64,000 bases of DNA from HXMU1420-13 sp965229525 (GCA_965229525.1 OZ245886.1:2480001-2544000), one strand, 5' to 3'; numbered from the stretch's first letter, positions 17,860 through 27,878 are shown. Notes: generated by a model not told the origin, from the sequence alone. Translations and numbers: made by a program.

Positions 17860-19047
17860 ATGAAAAGACGCGATTTTATCAGAAATACGAGCCTTGCAGG
17901 TGCAGCAGCATTAACATCTGGATTTGCCGGTGTATTTAGGCAAAAAGAGTTCAACGATCTTAAAATGGGTGTAATTGGTACGGGTGATCGCGGAGGTGGA
18001 CTTACAGAAGTAATTCGTGAAATTGAAGGTATTCAGGTTACTGCTTGTTCTGATATTATCCCGTTTAGACTAGAAGATTGTGTGGCAAAAGCACCGGGAT
18101 CAATTGGATATGCCGATTACAGAGCACTACTCGACGACCCCAATGTGGATGCGGTATTAATCGCTGTTCCATATGCTTTACACGATGAGATTTTAGAAGA
18201 TACCATTGCTGCAGGAAAGCATATTTATTGCGAAAAAACGATGCTTCAGGGTATTCAACCTTCTATCGATTTGGTTCATAGAATTAGAGAGTACAAACCC
18301 GTTTTCCAGGTTGGTCACCAATACCATAGTAGTCGACTTTATCATCGAGCAGTAGAGATTATTCATTCTGGATATTTAGGTCATGTGGAGTCTATTGAGT
18401 GTCAGTGGAATCGTAATGGTGATTGGAGACGTCCTGTGCCTGATCCAAAGTGGGAGAGAATGATTAATTGGCGTATGTATAGAGAATATTCTGGTGGTTT
18501 AACGGCTGAATTGTGTTCACATCAGATTGATTTCTGCAATTGGGTAGCACAAGCCACTCCAAATAAAGTAACTGGATTTGGTGGAATCGATTATTGGAAA
18601 GATGGGCGCGAGACTTATGATAATGTGCATATCATGATGCAATACCCGAATGGAATGAATACAAAATTCACAAGTTTAACTACCAATGCACATGAGCGGT
18701 ATCAGATTACAGTTCAGGGACAAAAAGGTACTTTGGTGATTAATTTTGGTGGAGCGAATATTTACTTAGAGAATTTGGATGAAGCTAGAGAAACAGGATT
18801 AGTTGATGGAGTTTCTGGAGCAACCTCTGAAGCATGGGAACAAGGTGAAGGAGCCCCGATCACCGTAGCGGATGACATGGATGCCAGTAAACAGGCATTG
18901 ATTGATTTCCGTGATAATGTAAATATGGAAAAAGAACCCGATTCCAATGTAGAAACTGGTGCAAACGTCTCCATTCTAGTTTCAATGGCGATTGATGCAA
19001 TGGATAATAATCGTGTGGTTGAGTGGCAACCCGAGTATGATTTTTAA
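17860..19047 (+). CDS. Tat-exported Gfo/Idh/MocA family oxidoreductase
   Basis: The 395-residue protein begins MKRRDFIRNTSLAGAAAL, a twin-arginine signal with RRDFI. The NAD(P)-binding Rossmann fold follows (KMGVIGTGDRGGG), then AVLIAVPYALHDEI, the CEKTM motif (lysine of the catalytic EKP-like step) and a GTLVINFGGANIYLENL region. Export already folded with bound nucleotide is normal for this subgroup. It is cotranscribed with the DUF1080 gene. The substrate is unknown. Its stop overlaps that of the convergent SafE-like gene by four bases. Confidence 0.9.
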   Translation: MKRRDFIRNTSLAGAAALTSGFAGVFRQKEFNDLKMGVIGTGDRGGGLTEVIREIEGIQVTACSDIIPFRLEDCVAKAPGSIGYADYRALLDDPNVDAVLIAVPYALHDEILEDTIAAGKHIYCEKTMLQGIQPSIDLVHRIREYKPVFQVGHQYHSSRLYHRAVEIIHSGYLGHVESIECQWNRNGDWRRPVPDPKWERMINWRMYREYSGGLTAELCSHQIDFCNWVAQATPNKVTGFGGIDYWKDGRETYDNVHIMMQYPNGMNTKFTSLTTNAHERYQITVQGQKGTLVINFGGANIYLENLDEARETGLVDGVSGATSEAWEQGEGAPITVADDMDASKQALIDFRDNVNMEKEPDSNVETGANVSILVSMAIDAMDNNRVVEWQPEYDF

Positions 19048-19754
19048 TCCATCATTGTCCCTGGAAACACACAGAAAGAAGAAACTCTTTCGGTAACTGC
19101 ATCTGGTACGTAAAGATCGAATAAGATTAGCCCTCGAAGAACTAGAACCAGACCGAAGGTAAAGGCAAAGTAAGGGATGAAATCTCGGATCATTTGCCTC
19201 AAATCTTTGGATAAAATATTTGGGGAAAGGTACATAAAATACATAGCTGGTAAGGTTCCAAATCCAAATAAAGCCATATACGCAGCTGAATGAGAAGGTG
19301 AATTGGTTAAGACAGCAGCAGCTAAACCTGAGTATACAAATGCGCAAGGGAGAAGTCCGTTTAGAATCCCTAAACCAAACAAAGTTCCTTTAGATTCTTT
19401 TCGAAGCAGCTTCCCATACATCGAAGTAACCCATGCATTTGGTTTCTGAATGAGTTTACTAGCACGCTGCTTAAAGAATTTGTTGAAAAAAACTCCTAAG
19501 ATAATTCCTGTTCCGAGAATTATTGATAGTGAACCTTGAAATCCTCCAATGGTTATTCCTGTGCCAAGGATTCCAAATATCAATCCAAAGACTGAATATG
19601 TTAGAACTCGACCAATGTTATAAAGTAGGGCTGAACCAGTAAGTGCCAGGAAGTTAGCACTGGATCTTGGAATCGACATGGCAATTGGGCCGCACATGCC
19701 TACACAGTGAAAGCTTCCCATAAAGCCAAGAACTAGTGCCGTCCAAAGTTCCAT
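19044..19754 (-). CDS. TauE/SafE-like membrane transporter at the end of the cbb3 cluster
   Basis: The 236-residue protein has about six transmembrane helices and begins with the GFMGSFHCVGMCGPIAMSIP motif, in which the two Cys could bind a metal. The family is usually named sulfite exporter TauE/SafE or UreH-like. In cbb3 clusters of Bacteroidota such a protein often follows ccoG-ccoH and is suspected to move copper or a sulfur species during oxidase assembly. It lies 115 bases beyond ccoH, beyond a long hairpin, so it may be separately controlled. Confidence 0.8.
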   Translation of the reverse strand: MELWTALVLGFMGSFHCVGMCGPIAMSIPRSSANFLALTGSALLYNIGRVLTYSVFGLIFGILGTGITIGGFQGSLSIILGTGIILGVFFNKFFKQRASKLIQKPNAWVTSMYGKLLRKESKGTLFGLGILNGLLPCAFVYSGLAAAVLTNSPSHSAAYMALFGFGTLPAMYFMYLSPNILSKDLRQMIRDFIPYFAFTFGLVLVLRGLILFDLYVPDAVTERVSSFCVFPGTMMD

Positions 19755-19776
19755 TCAGTGATTCCTAAAATTAAAA

Positions 19777-19852
19777 CACCCGAGTCGTCATACCTTTCTT
19801 CAGAATCATTGTACCCCAAAAAAGCCCTGGAGAAAAGTATAATACTCGGGTG
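19777..19852 (-). terminator. Long-loop hairpin between ccoH and the SafE-like gene
   Basis: CACCCGAGT (19777-19785) pairs perfectly with ACTCGGGTG (19844-19852) across a 58-base loop. On the minus strand the stem is followed by a T-rich tract (TTTTAATTTT). It could attenuate transcription from ccoH into the last gene of the cluster. Confidence 0.5.
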
Positions 19853-19869
19853 AAATCAATAAAATAATC

Positions 19870-20319
19870 TTAGATTATAATAACCTTTTCTGTGATATAA
19901 TCAAGGTCGTTCATCGTCCAATTAATGGTAAGTACCCATTTTCCTTTTTCCATGCGTTCCATTGGTATTACATGGGTAGAACCACCTTCGAACTCGATGG
20001 GTAGATTCATATCCAGGTTTGCATCGTTTGGACGATAAAGTTTAATAGTTCCTTCCTGTGCATTTTCAACCACTTCGTCCGGGAATACCACCTTTACTGC
20101 CACACGTGCTTCATCATATAAAACAACTATTGGTTGGTCTAATGCTTCTGTTCTGGCACGACTATCAATAGTTTGTTGGTAGTTTACTCCTTCTTCGTAG
20201 TGGTTGTTATTTACCAAATAAAAATCCAGACTTATGATATAGCTCACAACACTTAATGTTGCTATCACAAAAATTGCAATAGCTAATGAGATTCCGTTTC
20301 CCCAGTTAAATGATTTCAT
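19870..20319 (-). CDS. ccoH: FixH/CcoH cytochrome cbb3 assembly protein
   Basis: The 149-residue protein has one N-terminal transmembrane helix (GISLAIAIFVIATLSVVSYI) and a periplasmic FixH domain with a YYLVNN-like start (DFYLVNNNHYEEGVNYQQTI), KLYRPNDANLDM and the terminal GKWVLTINWTMNDLDYITEK. CcoH is a single-span assembly factor of cbb3 oxidase. It lies 27 bases downstream of ccoG on the minus strand. The length fits the Bacteroidota form. Confidence 0.88.
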   Translation of the reverse strand: MKSFNWGNGISLAIAIFVIATLSVVSYIISLDFYLVNNNHYEEGVNYQQTIDSRARTEALDQPIVVLYDEARVAVKVVFPDEVVENAQEGTIKLYRPNDANLDMNLPIEFEGGSTHVIPMERMEKGKWVLTINWTMNDLDYITEKVIII

Positions 20320-20346
20320 CGATTTGTAATTAAAAATATTATCGTT

Positions 20347-21801
20347 TTAGTTTGATGGTCCTAAGAAACCAGTTCTTACGGTTTCTACTCGTTCGCCATT
20401 TGCGTAAATCGCAAAGGTAAGCTCCGTTTGTAGACCTTCTAGTTGAGATTCTGATAATTGAACCATGTATCTACCTTCTGAAAGGCTTTGGCCGGATACT
20501 GAGGTTATACCTCCGAGTGAGATCAATTCACCGGCCGGTTCAATAAGTTGTACATCGTAGGTAATGTCATCAAAAGTTTTATTGATGACTTTTACTTCAT
20601 AAATGTTGCTGTACTTATTATCAGGAAGTTCCTGAAATAGTGTGCCTCGTTCGCGGAGTATTGAAGTTTCTAAATCAGCTCTCATACTAAGTAACACAAT
20701 GAAGATGCCTATCAATACTGTGAGTACCCCAGAATAACCAATCACTCGAGGGGTCAAAATTTTCTTTGTCTCTTGTCGAATCGCATTTTCAGATGAATAT
20801 CGGATCAGACCACGTGGTTTATCAATTTTATCCATGATTTCGTCACAAGCATCAATACACGCAGTGCAGTGTACACATTCGAGTTGAGTTCCATTTCGAA
20901 TATCAATTCCCATAGGGCAGATTTTCACGCATTGGAAACAATCGATACAATCACCGAATGTGGTATCTGGTGCCAGGCCAAGATCGGCCAACGTGGCTTT
21001 TCCAGTTTCAACTTTTCTGCGGTCACCAACTTTGGCTCTACCTTCACCCCGCACATAATCATACATCACATTGATGGAGTTATTGTCGAGCATCACAGAT
21101 TGCATACGACCATACGGACACACAAAGTGGCAAACCTGCTCGCGCATGAATGCAAATACGCCATAAAAAACTCCACTGAAAATGATCATAGCCGCTAACC
21201 CACCCAGGTGTTCACTTGGTGGATCGGTGACTAGTGTTATCCAGTCATCTTTACCAATTACATAAGCTAGAAACATGTTGGAAATCAGAAATGCGATTCC
21301 AAAGAAAATGGTGTGTTTGCTTCCTTTTTTAAGGATTTTCTCGCCATTCCATGGTTGTTTTTTCAAACGCTGCTGTGCAGAAGAGTCACCTTCGATCCAG
21401 AATTCAATGCGTCGGAAAATCATTTCCATAAATATGGTTTGAGGACATGCCCATCCACAAAATAGTCTTCCAAAAACCACTGTAAATAGAACTATGCCAA
21501 CCACAAAGGCGAGCATCCCAAAAACGAGAAGGTGTAAATCCTGGGGCCAGAAAGCGACCCCAAAGATTACAAATTCACGTGAAATGATATTCACCATCAG
21601 CAAAGGATGCCCGTTTATTTCGATGAAAGGACCGGAAAAGAAGAAAGTGACGAGAATGAATGCTACGATATTCCGAGCCGTCCAGTGTCTCCCACTTGGT
21701 TTCTTTGGATAAATCCAGTTACGCCCACCTTTCTCGTTTACTGTTGAAAGGTGATCCCGATATTTATCTTTGGTTATTCGTCTTTCCTCTAATACTGACA
21801 T
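20347..21801 (-). CDS. ccoG: FixG/CcoG cbb3 oxidase accessory protein (FeS membrane protein)
   Basis: The 484-residue protein has several membrane helices, the polyferredoxin motif FGRLFCGWACPQTIFMEMIF, REQVCHFVCPYGRMQS, and a double cluster site (CIDCFQCVKICPMGIDIRNG followed by CVHCTACIDAC). A C-terminal Ig-like domain follows (residues about 380-484). CcoG reduces copper for delivery to the oxidase CuB site in studied species. It follows ccoP by about 20 bases. The length is normal. Confidence 0.95.
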   Translation of the reverse strand: MSVLEERRITKDKYRDHLSTVNEKGGRNWIYPKKPSGRHWTARNIVAFILVTFFFSGPFIEINGHPLLMVNIISREFVIFGVAFWPQDLHLLVFGMLAFVVGIVLFTVVFGRLFCGWACPQTIFMEMIFRRIEFWIEGDSSAQQRLKKQPWNGEKILKKGSKHTIFFGIAFLISNMFLAYVIGKDDWITLVTDPPSEHLGGLAAMIIFSGVFYGVFAFMREQVCHFVCPYGRMQSVMLDNNSINVMYDYVRGEGRAKVGDRRKVETGKATLADLGLAPDTTFGDCIDCFQCVKICPMGIDIRNGTQLECVHCTACIDACDEIMDKIDKPRGLIRYSSENAIRQETKKILTPRVIGYSGVLTVLIGIFIVLLSMRADLETSILRERGTLFQELPDNKYSNIYEVKVINKTFDDITYDVQLIEPAGELISLGGITSVSGQSLSEGRYMVQLSESQLEGLQTELTFAIYANGERVETVRTGFLGPSN

Positions 21802-21821
21802 TTTTTTGCCTGATCGTGAAT

Positions 21822-22427
21822 TTACATACTACAGTTTACAGCCCGTTCTTCATCAACGGCTTTTGGGTTAGCAGGCTCAGTACCCTGAATAGACGCGATA
21901 TAACTGATTAAATCGGTCATATCATCATCAGAAATTCTGGCACCACTACCGTACGCGATCATACCTTTATCCGGGAAACCGCTTGCAATACTTGTTGCAA
22001 CTTCTGCTGGAGAGCATCCATGAATCCACATGTCGTCGGTTAGATTTGGTCCAACCATTCCTTCACCGGCTGCACCATGGCAGGTAAAGCAAAGATTGTT
22101 GGTACTCATGTATATTTCTCGTCCATTCGCTATCGAAGCATCATCGGTTTCGATGGTCCAGTCTGTAGCTGCAGTAACAGCTTCACCTTCTTCCGAATCT
22201 CCACCGAGACCATACAATTCGGCAGCTTCGGCCATTTCTGCGGCATACTGTTCGTGTTGATCTAAGCCAACATCAGTGAATTGATAGTACACCAGGTAGC
22301 CAAATCCCCATGCGATGGTGAAATAGAATAAGTATAACCACCACTTTGGCATATGATTATCTAATTCACGGATTCCATCATATTCGTGATCCATCAACAG
22401 ATCTTTTTCGTCGTCGAATACTTTCAT
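21822..22427 (-). CDS. ccoP: Cytochrome cbb3 oxidase subunit III, single-heme form
   Basis: The 201-residue protein has one membrane helix (WWLYLFYFTIAWGFGYLVYY) after a short cytoplasmic start, and one cytochrome c domain with CFTCHG and an axial Met in DKGMIAYGSGAR. The classical proteobacterial CcoP has two heme domains, so this is the shorter Bacteroidota type. It passes electrons to subunit II. The start overlaps ccoQ by four bases. The terminal residues VNCSM add a free Cys. Confidence 0.92.
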   Translation of the reverse strand: MKVFDDEKDLLMDHEYDGIRELDNHMPKWWLYLFYFTIAWGFGYLVYYQFTDVGLDQHEQYAAEMAEAAELYGLGGDSEEGEAVTAATDWTIETDDASIANGREIYMSTNNLCFTCHGAAGEGMVGPNLTDDMWIHGCSPAEVATSIASGFPDKGMIAYGSGARISDDDMTDLISYIASIQGTEPANPKAVDEERAVNCSM

Positions 22428-22615
22428 GACTTGTTCATTTTCAAAGTTGTAGTTTCATCTGATTCAAGCGGTAGGTTAGCTGCGTGCTCCCAGTGCTTTT
22501 TGCCGGTTCTAATCATATATCCAACCATCAAAAGGAAGAATACAAAGAACAATATCAGCGAGATGCTTGGATAAATTTCGATGCCCTCCATGGAGCGTAA
22601 TACATCTTTATACAT
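22424..22615 (-). CDS. ccoQ: CcoQ/FixQ-type small subunit
   Basis: The 63-residue protein has one membrane helix (PSISLILFFVFFLLMVGYMI) followed by RTGKKHWEHAANLPLESDE, the FixQ layout. It stabilises the cbb3 complex in known systems. It sits three bases after ccoNO and overlaps ccoP by four bases, so it is part of one tightly coupled transcript. Confidence 0.85.
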   Translation of the reverse strand: MYKDVLRSMEGIEIYPSISLILFFVFFLLMVGYMIRTGKKHWEHAANLPLESDETTTLKMNKS

Positions 22616-22618
22616 AGC

Positions 22619-24805
22619 TTAATTGGTTTTGATGTTAGCGCCCAATCGAGCATTAGAGGGTAAACCTGCAAATGGATCGTTATCACCTTTGATATCAACT
22701 CCGAGACGCTGTAGATATGCGATCAATGCGATGATTTTCTTGTCTGAAGTGATTTCGATGCCATCAACCGTTGAGAACCCGTTTTCCCGTAAACCATTGG
22801 CAATTTGCTCTGCCTGGAATTCGGCATCTCGTACAGCAATATCTTCATAATTGTCGGCATAAGGTACACCCACAGTGCGAAGTGCATTTACGCGATTTGG
22901 AATGGTTTCAAGGTTCATATCCTGAGTTAGAAGCCAGGTATAAGCAGGCATTAACGAGCCAGGAGAGGTTGAAGTTGGATCGTACATATGGCGTAAATGC
23001 CATGAATCTGGATACTTTCCGCCAATTCTATGTAGATCCGGGCCGGTTCGTTTAGATCCCCATAAGAAAGGATGATCATACACGAACTCACCCGCTTTGG
23101 AATACTCGCCAAAGCGCTCTGTTTCTGATCGGAATGGTCGAATCATTTGAGAGTGACAGTTATTACAGCCTTCAGAGATGTAGATATCACGACCTTCAAT
23201 CTCAAGTGGAGTATATGGTTTCACACTCTCGATTGTTGGAATATTCGATTCTACCAATGCAGTAGGCATATATTCTACCACACCACCAATTAGGATGGCT
23301 ACAAGAACAAGAAGTGTAAATTGAAGAGGTTTACCTTCTAATCTTCTGTGCCATTTTTCTTTATGACCCGCAGCCGGATCGATCAATGCAGGAGCTTGTG
23401 CTTCTTCGGATGCTTCCAGGCTACCACTCCAGGCAGTTTTTACCAGGTTATAAGCACCAATTACCGAACCAACTATGAACATGGTTCCACCAATAGTTCT
23501 TAATATGTAGAAAGGAACTAGTTGAGTAACAGTTTCAAGGAAATTTGGATACTGTAAAAAACCTTCAGCGGTGAATTGTTTCCACATCAAACTTTGAGTA
23601 ATACCACCCCAATACATTGGAATTACATAGAATATTGCACCGAGGGTAGCAAACCAGAAATGTAAGTTTGCTAGTCGCACCGAAAATAATTTAGTCTTGT
23701 AAATCTTAGGTGTGATGTAATACAACATTGCGAATGTAAGACCACCATTCCACATCAATGCGCCGTTATGAACATGGCCGATGATGTAATCGGTGTAGTG
23801 AGCTATAGCATTCACGTTTGCAATAGAAAGCATTGGACCCTCAAAGGTTACCATACCGTACGAAGTTACCCCAACAACTAAGAACTTCAGTACTGGGTCC
23901 TCTCGAACTCGATCCCAGGCTCCACGTAAGGTAAGGAGACCGTTCAACATACCACCCCAACTTGGAGCAATTAGCATAACACTAAATACCGTACCAAGAG
24001 CTTGCGCCCAACCCGGGAGTGAAGTATAAAGAAGGTGGTGAGGACCTGCCCAAATGTAGATGAAAATCAACGACCAGAAGTGGACGATCGATAATCTGTA
24101 TGAGAAAATTGGACGATTAGCAGCCTTCGGAATGAAGTAGTACATAATCCCCAAAAATGGAGTAGTTAGGAAGAATGCTACCGCATTGTGGCCATACCAC
24201 CATTGTACCAGGGCATCCTGAACACCAGCATACAACGAGTAGCTTTTAAGCATAGTAGCAGGAACCTCGAATGAGTTCACCACATGAAGAACAGCTACGG
24301 TTACAAATGTGGCAATATAGAACCAAATGGCTACATATATGTGTTTTTCACGTCGTTTCATGATCGTCATGATCATGTTGATACCGAATACAACCCATAT
24401 TAAAGTTATCGCGATATCAATTGGCCATTCAAGCTCGGCGTACTCTTTACTGGTAGTAATACCAAATGGAAGTGTTAATACTGCTGATAGGATGATAGCT
24501 TGCCATCCCCAGAAGTGTATTTGACTTAATAATGGGCTCCACATAGGAGTTTTACACAATCTTGGAAGTGAGTAATACACCCCATAAAAGATTGCATTCC
24601 CTGCAAATGCAAAAATCACCGCATTGGTATGCAATGGGCGAAGTCGGCCGTAAGATAATTCTGGGATGAAGCCCAGAAAATCAGGGAGGAAGAGTTTTAG
24701 AGCGATAATCAGCCCAACTAAGAAACCAATTACCCCGAAAGTAAGAGACGCAATACCGAAATTGCGCACGATTTTATTATCGTAATGAAAGGTATCCATT
24801 GACAT
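22619..24805 (-). CDS. ccoNO: Fused cytochrome cbb3 oxidase subunits I and II (CcoN-CcoO)
   Basis: This 728-residue protein is a natural fusion. Residues about 1-480 are the 12-helix CcoN catalytic subunit with heme and CuB ligands, including RPLHTNAVIFAFAGNAIFYG, VQWWYGHNAVAFFLTTPFLG and the HYTDYIIGHVHNGALMWNGG region. After a linker and a further helix (about 505-525), residues about 535-728 form CcoO with heme c motif GCNNCHSQMIRPF and the axial Met in PGSLMPAYTWL. The complex is a high-affinity oxygen reductase pumping protons at low oxygen. CcoNO fusions are typical of Bacteroidota and relatives. Confidence 0.95.
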   Translation of the reverse strand: MSMDTFHYDNKIVRNFGIASLTFGVIGFLVGLIIALKLFLPDFLGFIPELSYGRLRPLHTNAVIFAFAGNAIFYGVYYSLPRLCKTPMWSPLLSQIHFWGWQAIILSAVLTLPFGITTSKEYAELEWPIDIAITLIWVVFGINMIMTIMKRREKHIYVAIWFYIATFVTVAVLHVVNSFEVPATMLKSYSLYAGVQDALVQWWYGHNAVAFFLTTPFLGIMYYFIPKAANRPIFSYRLSIVHFWSLIFIYIWAGPHHLLYTSLPGWAQALGTVFSVMLIAPSWGGMLNGLLTLRGAWDRVREDPVLKFLVVGVTSYGMVTFEGPMLSIANVNAIAHYTDYIIGHVHNGALMWNGGLTFAMLYYITPKIYKTKLFSVRLANLHFWFATLGAIFYVIPMYWGGITQSLMWKQFTAEGFLQYPNFLETVTQLVPFYILRTIGGTMFIVGSVIGAYNLVKTAWSGSLEASEEAQAPALIDPAAGHKEKWHRRLEGKPLQFTLLVLVAILIGGVVEYMPTALVESNIPTIESVKPYTPLEIEGRDIYISEGCNNCHSQMIRPFRSETERFGEYSKAGEFVYDHPFLWGSKRTGPDLHRIGGKYPDSWHLRHMYDPTSTSPGSLMPAYTWLLTQDMNLETIPNRVNALRTVGVPYADNYEDIAVRDAEFQAEQIANGLRENGFSTVDGIEITSDKKIIALIAYLQRLGVDIKGDNDPFAGLPSNARLGANIKTN

Positions 24806-24807
24806 GG

Positions 24808-24990
24808 TTATTCCCCTCGTTTTGTTAGTGTTTGATTTTTATTGATTGAAGTTTCGTTATCGAAGAGCATTCGAATTCCGGGTGTTTGAGGATCATCAAA
24901 TTGACCAGATTTTACTGCCCAGAAAAAAGCATATAAGAATCCAAGTGCTACAATTAGGCTAAACAGTATTAGAAAAATGATTACGCCCAT
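24808..24990 (-). CDS. ccoS: CcoS cbb3 oxidase maturation protein
   Basis: The 60-residue protein has one helix (MGVIIFLILFSLIVALGFLY) followed by AFFWAVKSGQFDDPQTPGIR, the standard CcoS signature. It is needed for insertion of heme and copper in studied systems. Its start overlaps ccoI by ten bases and ccoNO starts two bases beyond its stop. Confidence 0.93.
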   Translation of the reverse strand: MGVIIFLILFSLIVALGFLYAFFWAVKSGQFDDPQTPGIRMLFDNETSINKNQTLTKRGE

Positions 24991-27425
24991 ATCTTCAATT
25001 TCATTTGGTTTGCTTTAAAGCGAGTTGCAATGTTCGTGAACGCCATTACACTAACAGAACTAAGCGGCATAATGATAGCCGCCACCAATGGCGATAAATG
25101 ACCGGTAATTGCGAAACCGAGACCCGTTAAATTGTAAAGGAGTGAGATGCCAAAACTGGCTAAGATGATCTTGAATGCAGATCGGCTAAAGTCTACCAAC
25201 TGCCCAATATTCTCCATAGATTTTGATTCAGCTATTGCATCACATGCCGGTGAAAAGGCACTCATGTCATCGGAAATGGCGATACCGAAGTCGCTGTTTT
25301 TTAGCGCACCGGCATCGTTAAGTCCATCTCCTATCATCACAACATGTTCGTTCTGATCATGTAATTGATCAATAAATTCTAGTTTCTGAATGGGGGATTG
25401 ATTGAAAAGCATGCCTTTCCAGTTAGGGTAAGCTTCTAAAAGTTTCTTTCCCTCGGCTTCATTATCCCCAGAAATCAAATAGGTGTCATGATGTGCCCCG
25501 ATTTGTTCAAGTAGAGAAGCAATACCATCTCGAATCTTGTTCTCCAGTAAAAAAGCACCTTTATACTCAGAGTTGATCATCACATGAACCAATGAACCAG
25601 CGGTATTAGTCTTTACAAATCCTTGAATTGTGCATTCACATTGATCTTCTAAGAACGACTTGCTTCCAATAATAACCTCTTGATCCTCTATGATTGCTTT
25701 TATCCCTTTTCCAGCTATCTCAATTACTTTTTGAGGTGATGTATACTCCGAAAAAGCTAATTCATTGGCGATAATTTTAGATAAGGGGTGAATAGATTGT
25801 TTGACGGTAGATCGAATTAATTTCTTATCAGAGTTTGATAGTTCACCCCCCAAAAAACGAACTTGCGATTTCACCGATTCCGTAATGGTTCCCGTTTTGT
25901 CGAATACAAAAGCTGTTGCTTTACTTAGCGATTCAAGCACATTTGTACTTCGAACATATAAACCATTTAAGGAAAGAATATTTACTGCCGCCCCAAGCGT
26001 GAAAGGGGTAGATAGCGCCAATGCACAAGGACAAGCTACAATCAAGACTGCCGTAAAAATGGTAAATGCTTTTGTGGCATCGATGGATAGCCAAACTAGT
26101 AATGACGCAGCCGCAATAACAAGAACAGTAGCCGTGAAATATGGACTGATTCTGTCAGCAAATGTGGTAATGTTTTTCTCAGTTTCAGGATTAGCAAATG
26201 CTTCATTTTCCCAAAGTTGAGTGAGATAACTGTGTTCGACCTTTTTTGCTACTAAGAATTCCGCATTGCAGCCGATGATTTTGCCACCTGCGAAAACTTT
26301 GGTTCCTTTTGTAACAGAAACCGGCTCAGTTTCACCGGTAATAAAGCTGTAATCAATAGCTGCCTGATCCGATTCAAGAACGGCATCTGCGGGGATTAGT
26401 TCTTGATTTCGAACAATAATGTTATCTCCAATTTCCAGCTTATTAACCGGGATAGAAATTTCTGTATGTGCGCTCTTCTTTATAACCGAAATTGGAAGAT
26501 AAGAGCGGTAATCACGATCAAATGAAAGGCGGTCGAAGGTTTTTTGTTGAACTACTTTGCCGATCAGAAGGAAGAAGATGAATCCGGTAAAAGAATCGAA
26601 ATATCCAGCACCCGTTCCACTTAATATTTCATACAGGCTACGACCAAATAAAGCGATGATACCAATCGAAATTGGAACATCGAGGTTTACACCACGCTGG
26701 CTTAAAGCCGCCCAGGCCGATTTCAGATAATCGATGCTACTATAAAAAAGGACAGGTATTGCAAGTAGGATGTTTAGTCCACCAAAAAAATAACGGAACA
26801 TCTCAGCCGAACCGGATTGGTCCATTTTGAGATATTCCGGAAAACTGAACAGCATGATGTTTCCGAAACAGAAGCCGGCCACCCCTAATTTAAGCCAAAG
26901 ACTGCGATCAACGCTTCCTGTCTGTTTTTTATCTAGCTGTTCAAGTTTAAGATTAGGTTCGTATCCAATAGTTGTAAGTAACTCAACAACAGAACGAAGA
27001 GAAGTATGTGAGTCATCATACAGAATCGTAACGGTTCGCTTCAAGAAATTAACCGTTCCTTTAAGGATGCCGTCATCAATATTCCCAAGATTCTCCAATA
27101 GCCATACACAACTAGTACAGTGAATATTCGGAATGAAAAAGGTTACAGAAGTGGTCGAACCATTTTTAAAATCGACCAGTTTATGCTCTACTTCCTGATC
27201 CTGTAGATATTCAAAACGTTTGCGTTCAACACCAGTTTTTACGGTGTTTCCGGCATTTTCATCAAATGAATAGTAATTGCATAGGTTGTTTTCGTCCAGG
27301 ATTTGAAAAACTGTTTTGCAACCCTCACAACAGAAAGACTTATCCTCGAGTGTGATGGGTTGCTCATCACATATCTCTCCACAGTGATAACATTTCTCTT
27401 TTGATATGACGCTAGACTGCTGCAA
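24981..27425 (-). CDS. ccoI: CcoI/FixI copper P-type ATPase
   Basis: The 814-residue protein starts with a Cys-rich metal-binding region (CYHCGEICDEQ, CCEGCKTVFQ) and an HMA-like domain with HCTSCVWLLE. The membrane part carries the CPC copper site in VACPCALALSTPFTLG, with the actuator TGETEPV, the phosphorylation motif FDKTGTIT and MIGDGLNDAGALKNSDFGIA. It would supply copper for the CuB centre of the cbb3 oxidase. It follows the Rrf2 gene with no spacer and overlaps ccoS by ten bases, so regulator and oxidase share one transcript. Confidence 0.94.
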   Translation of the reverse strand: MQQSSVISKEKCYHCGEICDEQPITLEDKSFCCEGCKTVFQILDENNLCNYYSFDENAGNTVKTGVERKRFEYLQDQEVEHKLVDFKNGSTTSVTFFIPNIHCTSCVWLLENLGNIDDGILKGTVNFLKRTVTILYDDSHTSLRSVVELLTTIGYEPNLKLEQLDKKQTGSVDRSLWLKLGVAGFCFGNIMLFSFPEYLKMDQSGSAEMFRYFFGGLNILLAIPVLFYSSIDYLKSAWAALSQRGVNLDVPISIGIIALFGRSLYEILSGTGAGYFDSFTGFIFFLLIGKVVQQKTFDRLSFDRDYRSYLPISVIKKSAHTEISIPVNKLEIGDNIIVRNQELIPADAVLESDQAAIDYSFITGETEPVSVTKGTKVFAGGKIIGCNAEFLVAKKVEHSYLTQLWENEAFANPETEKNITTFADRISPYFTATVLVIAAASLLVWLSIDATKAFTIFTAVLIVACPCALALSTPFTLGAAVNILSLNGLYVRSTNVLESLSKATAFVFDKTGTITESVKSQVRFLGGELSNSDKKLIRSTVKQSIHPLSKIIANELAFSEYTSPQKVIEIAGKGIKAIIEDQEVIIGSKSFLEDQCECTIQGFVKTNTAGSLVHVMINSEYKGAFLLENKIRDGIASLLEQIGAHHDTYLISGDNEAEGKKLLEAYPNWKGMLFNQSPIQKLEFIDQLHDQNEHVVMIGDGLNDAGALKNSDFGIAISDDMSAFSPACDAIAESKSMENIGQLVDFSRSAFKIILASFGISLLYNLTGLGFAITGHLSPLVAAIIMPLSSVSVMAFTNIATRFKANQMKLKIWA

Positions 27426-27878
27426 TTACCCAATTCCTGTTGCAAAAGATAGGCGTTCATCAAACCAGGCCTGACTCATCAGTTTTTCAGCATCATCGAA
27501 ATTCGTCTCCATTAACCACTGTTTAATATTTTCTCGCTGATCCGACCAGAAGTAATGGAACGGGCAGGGTTCAATATGCCCGCACCCTTCAATCCCCATA
27601 AAACAGGTGGTAAAAAAGGCTTCGCCATCGATGGCTGAAACCACATCATAAATAGAAATATCGGCAAGTGCGCGTGCTAAGTATACGCCACCATTTAAAC
27701 CTCGTTGCGAGCCGAGTATACCAGGACCTTTAAGCTTAGAGAGAATTTGAGAGAGATAAGCTGCCGGGCAGTTTAAATTTTTAGCCAATTCTGAAGCAGA
27801 AATCACTTTGTTGTCGTGCTTCGAAATAGCGATGATCGCTGATATTGCGTATTGAGCGCCCTGTGAGACTAATTTCAT
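27426..27878 (-). CDS. Rrf2 family regulator with a probable Fe-S cluster
   Basis: The 150-residue protein has an Rrf2 winged helix (QGAQYAISAIIAISKHDNKV, then SASELAKNLNCPAAYLSQIL, SQRGLNGGVYLAR) and three Cys at 92, 99 and 105 (CFMGIEGC-GHIEPC), the spacing that binds a cluster in IscR/NsrR/RsrR-type members. It is the first gene of the cbb3 transcript and is preceded by a long palindrome. A cluster-based sensor of oxygen, NO or redox state controlling a high-affinity oxidase is a sensible reading, but the ligand is inference. The first Cys, at 37, is in the HTH and probably not a ligand. Confidence 0.92.
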   Translation of the reverse strand: MKLVSQGAQYAISAIIAISKHDNKVISASELAKNLNCPAAYLSQILSKLKGPGILGSQRGLNGGVYLARALADISIYDVVSAIDGEAFFTTCFMGIEGCGHIEPCPFHYFWSDQRENIKQWLMETNFDDAEKLMSQAWFDERLSFATGIG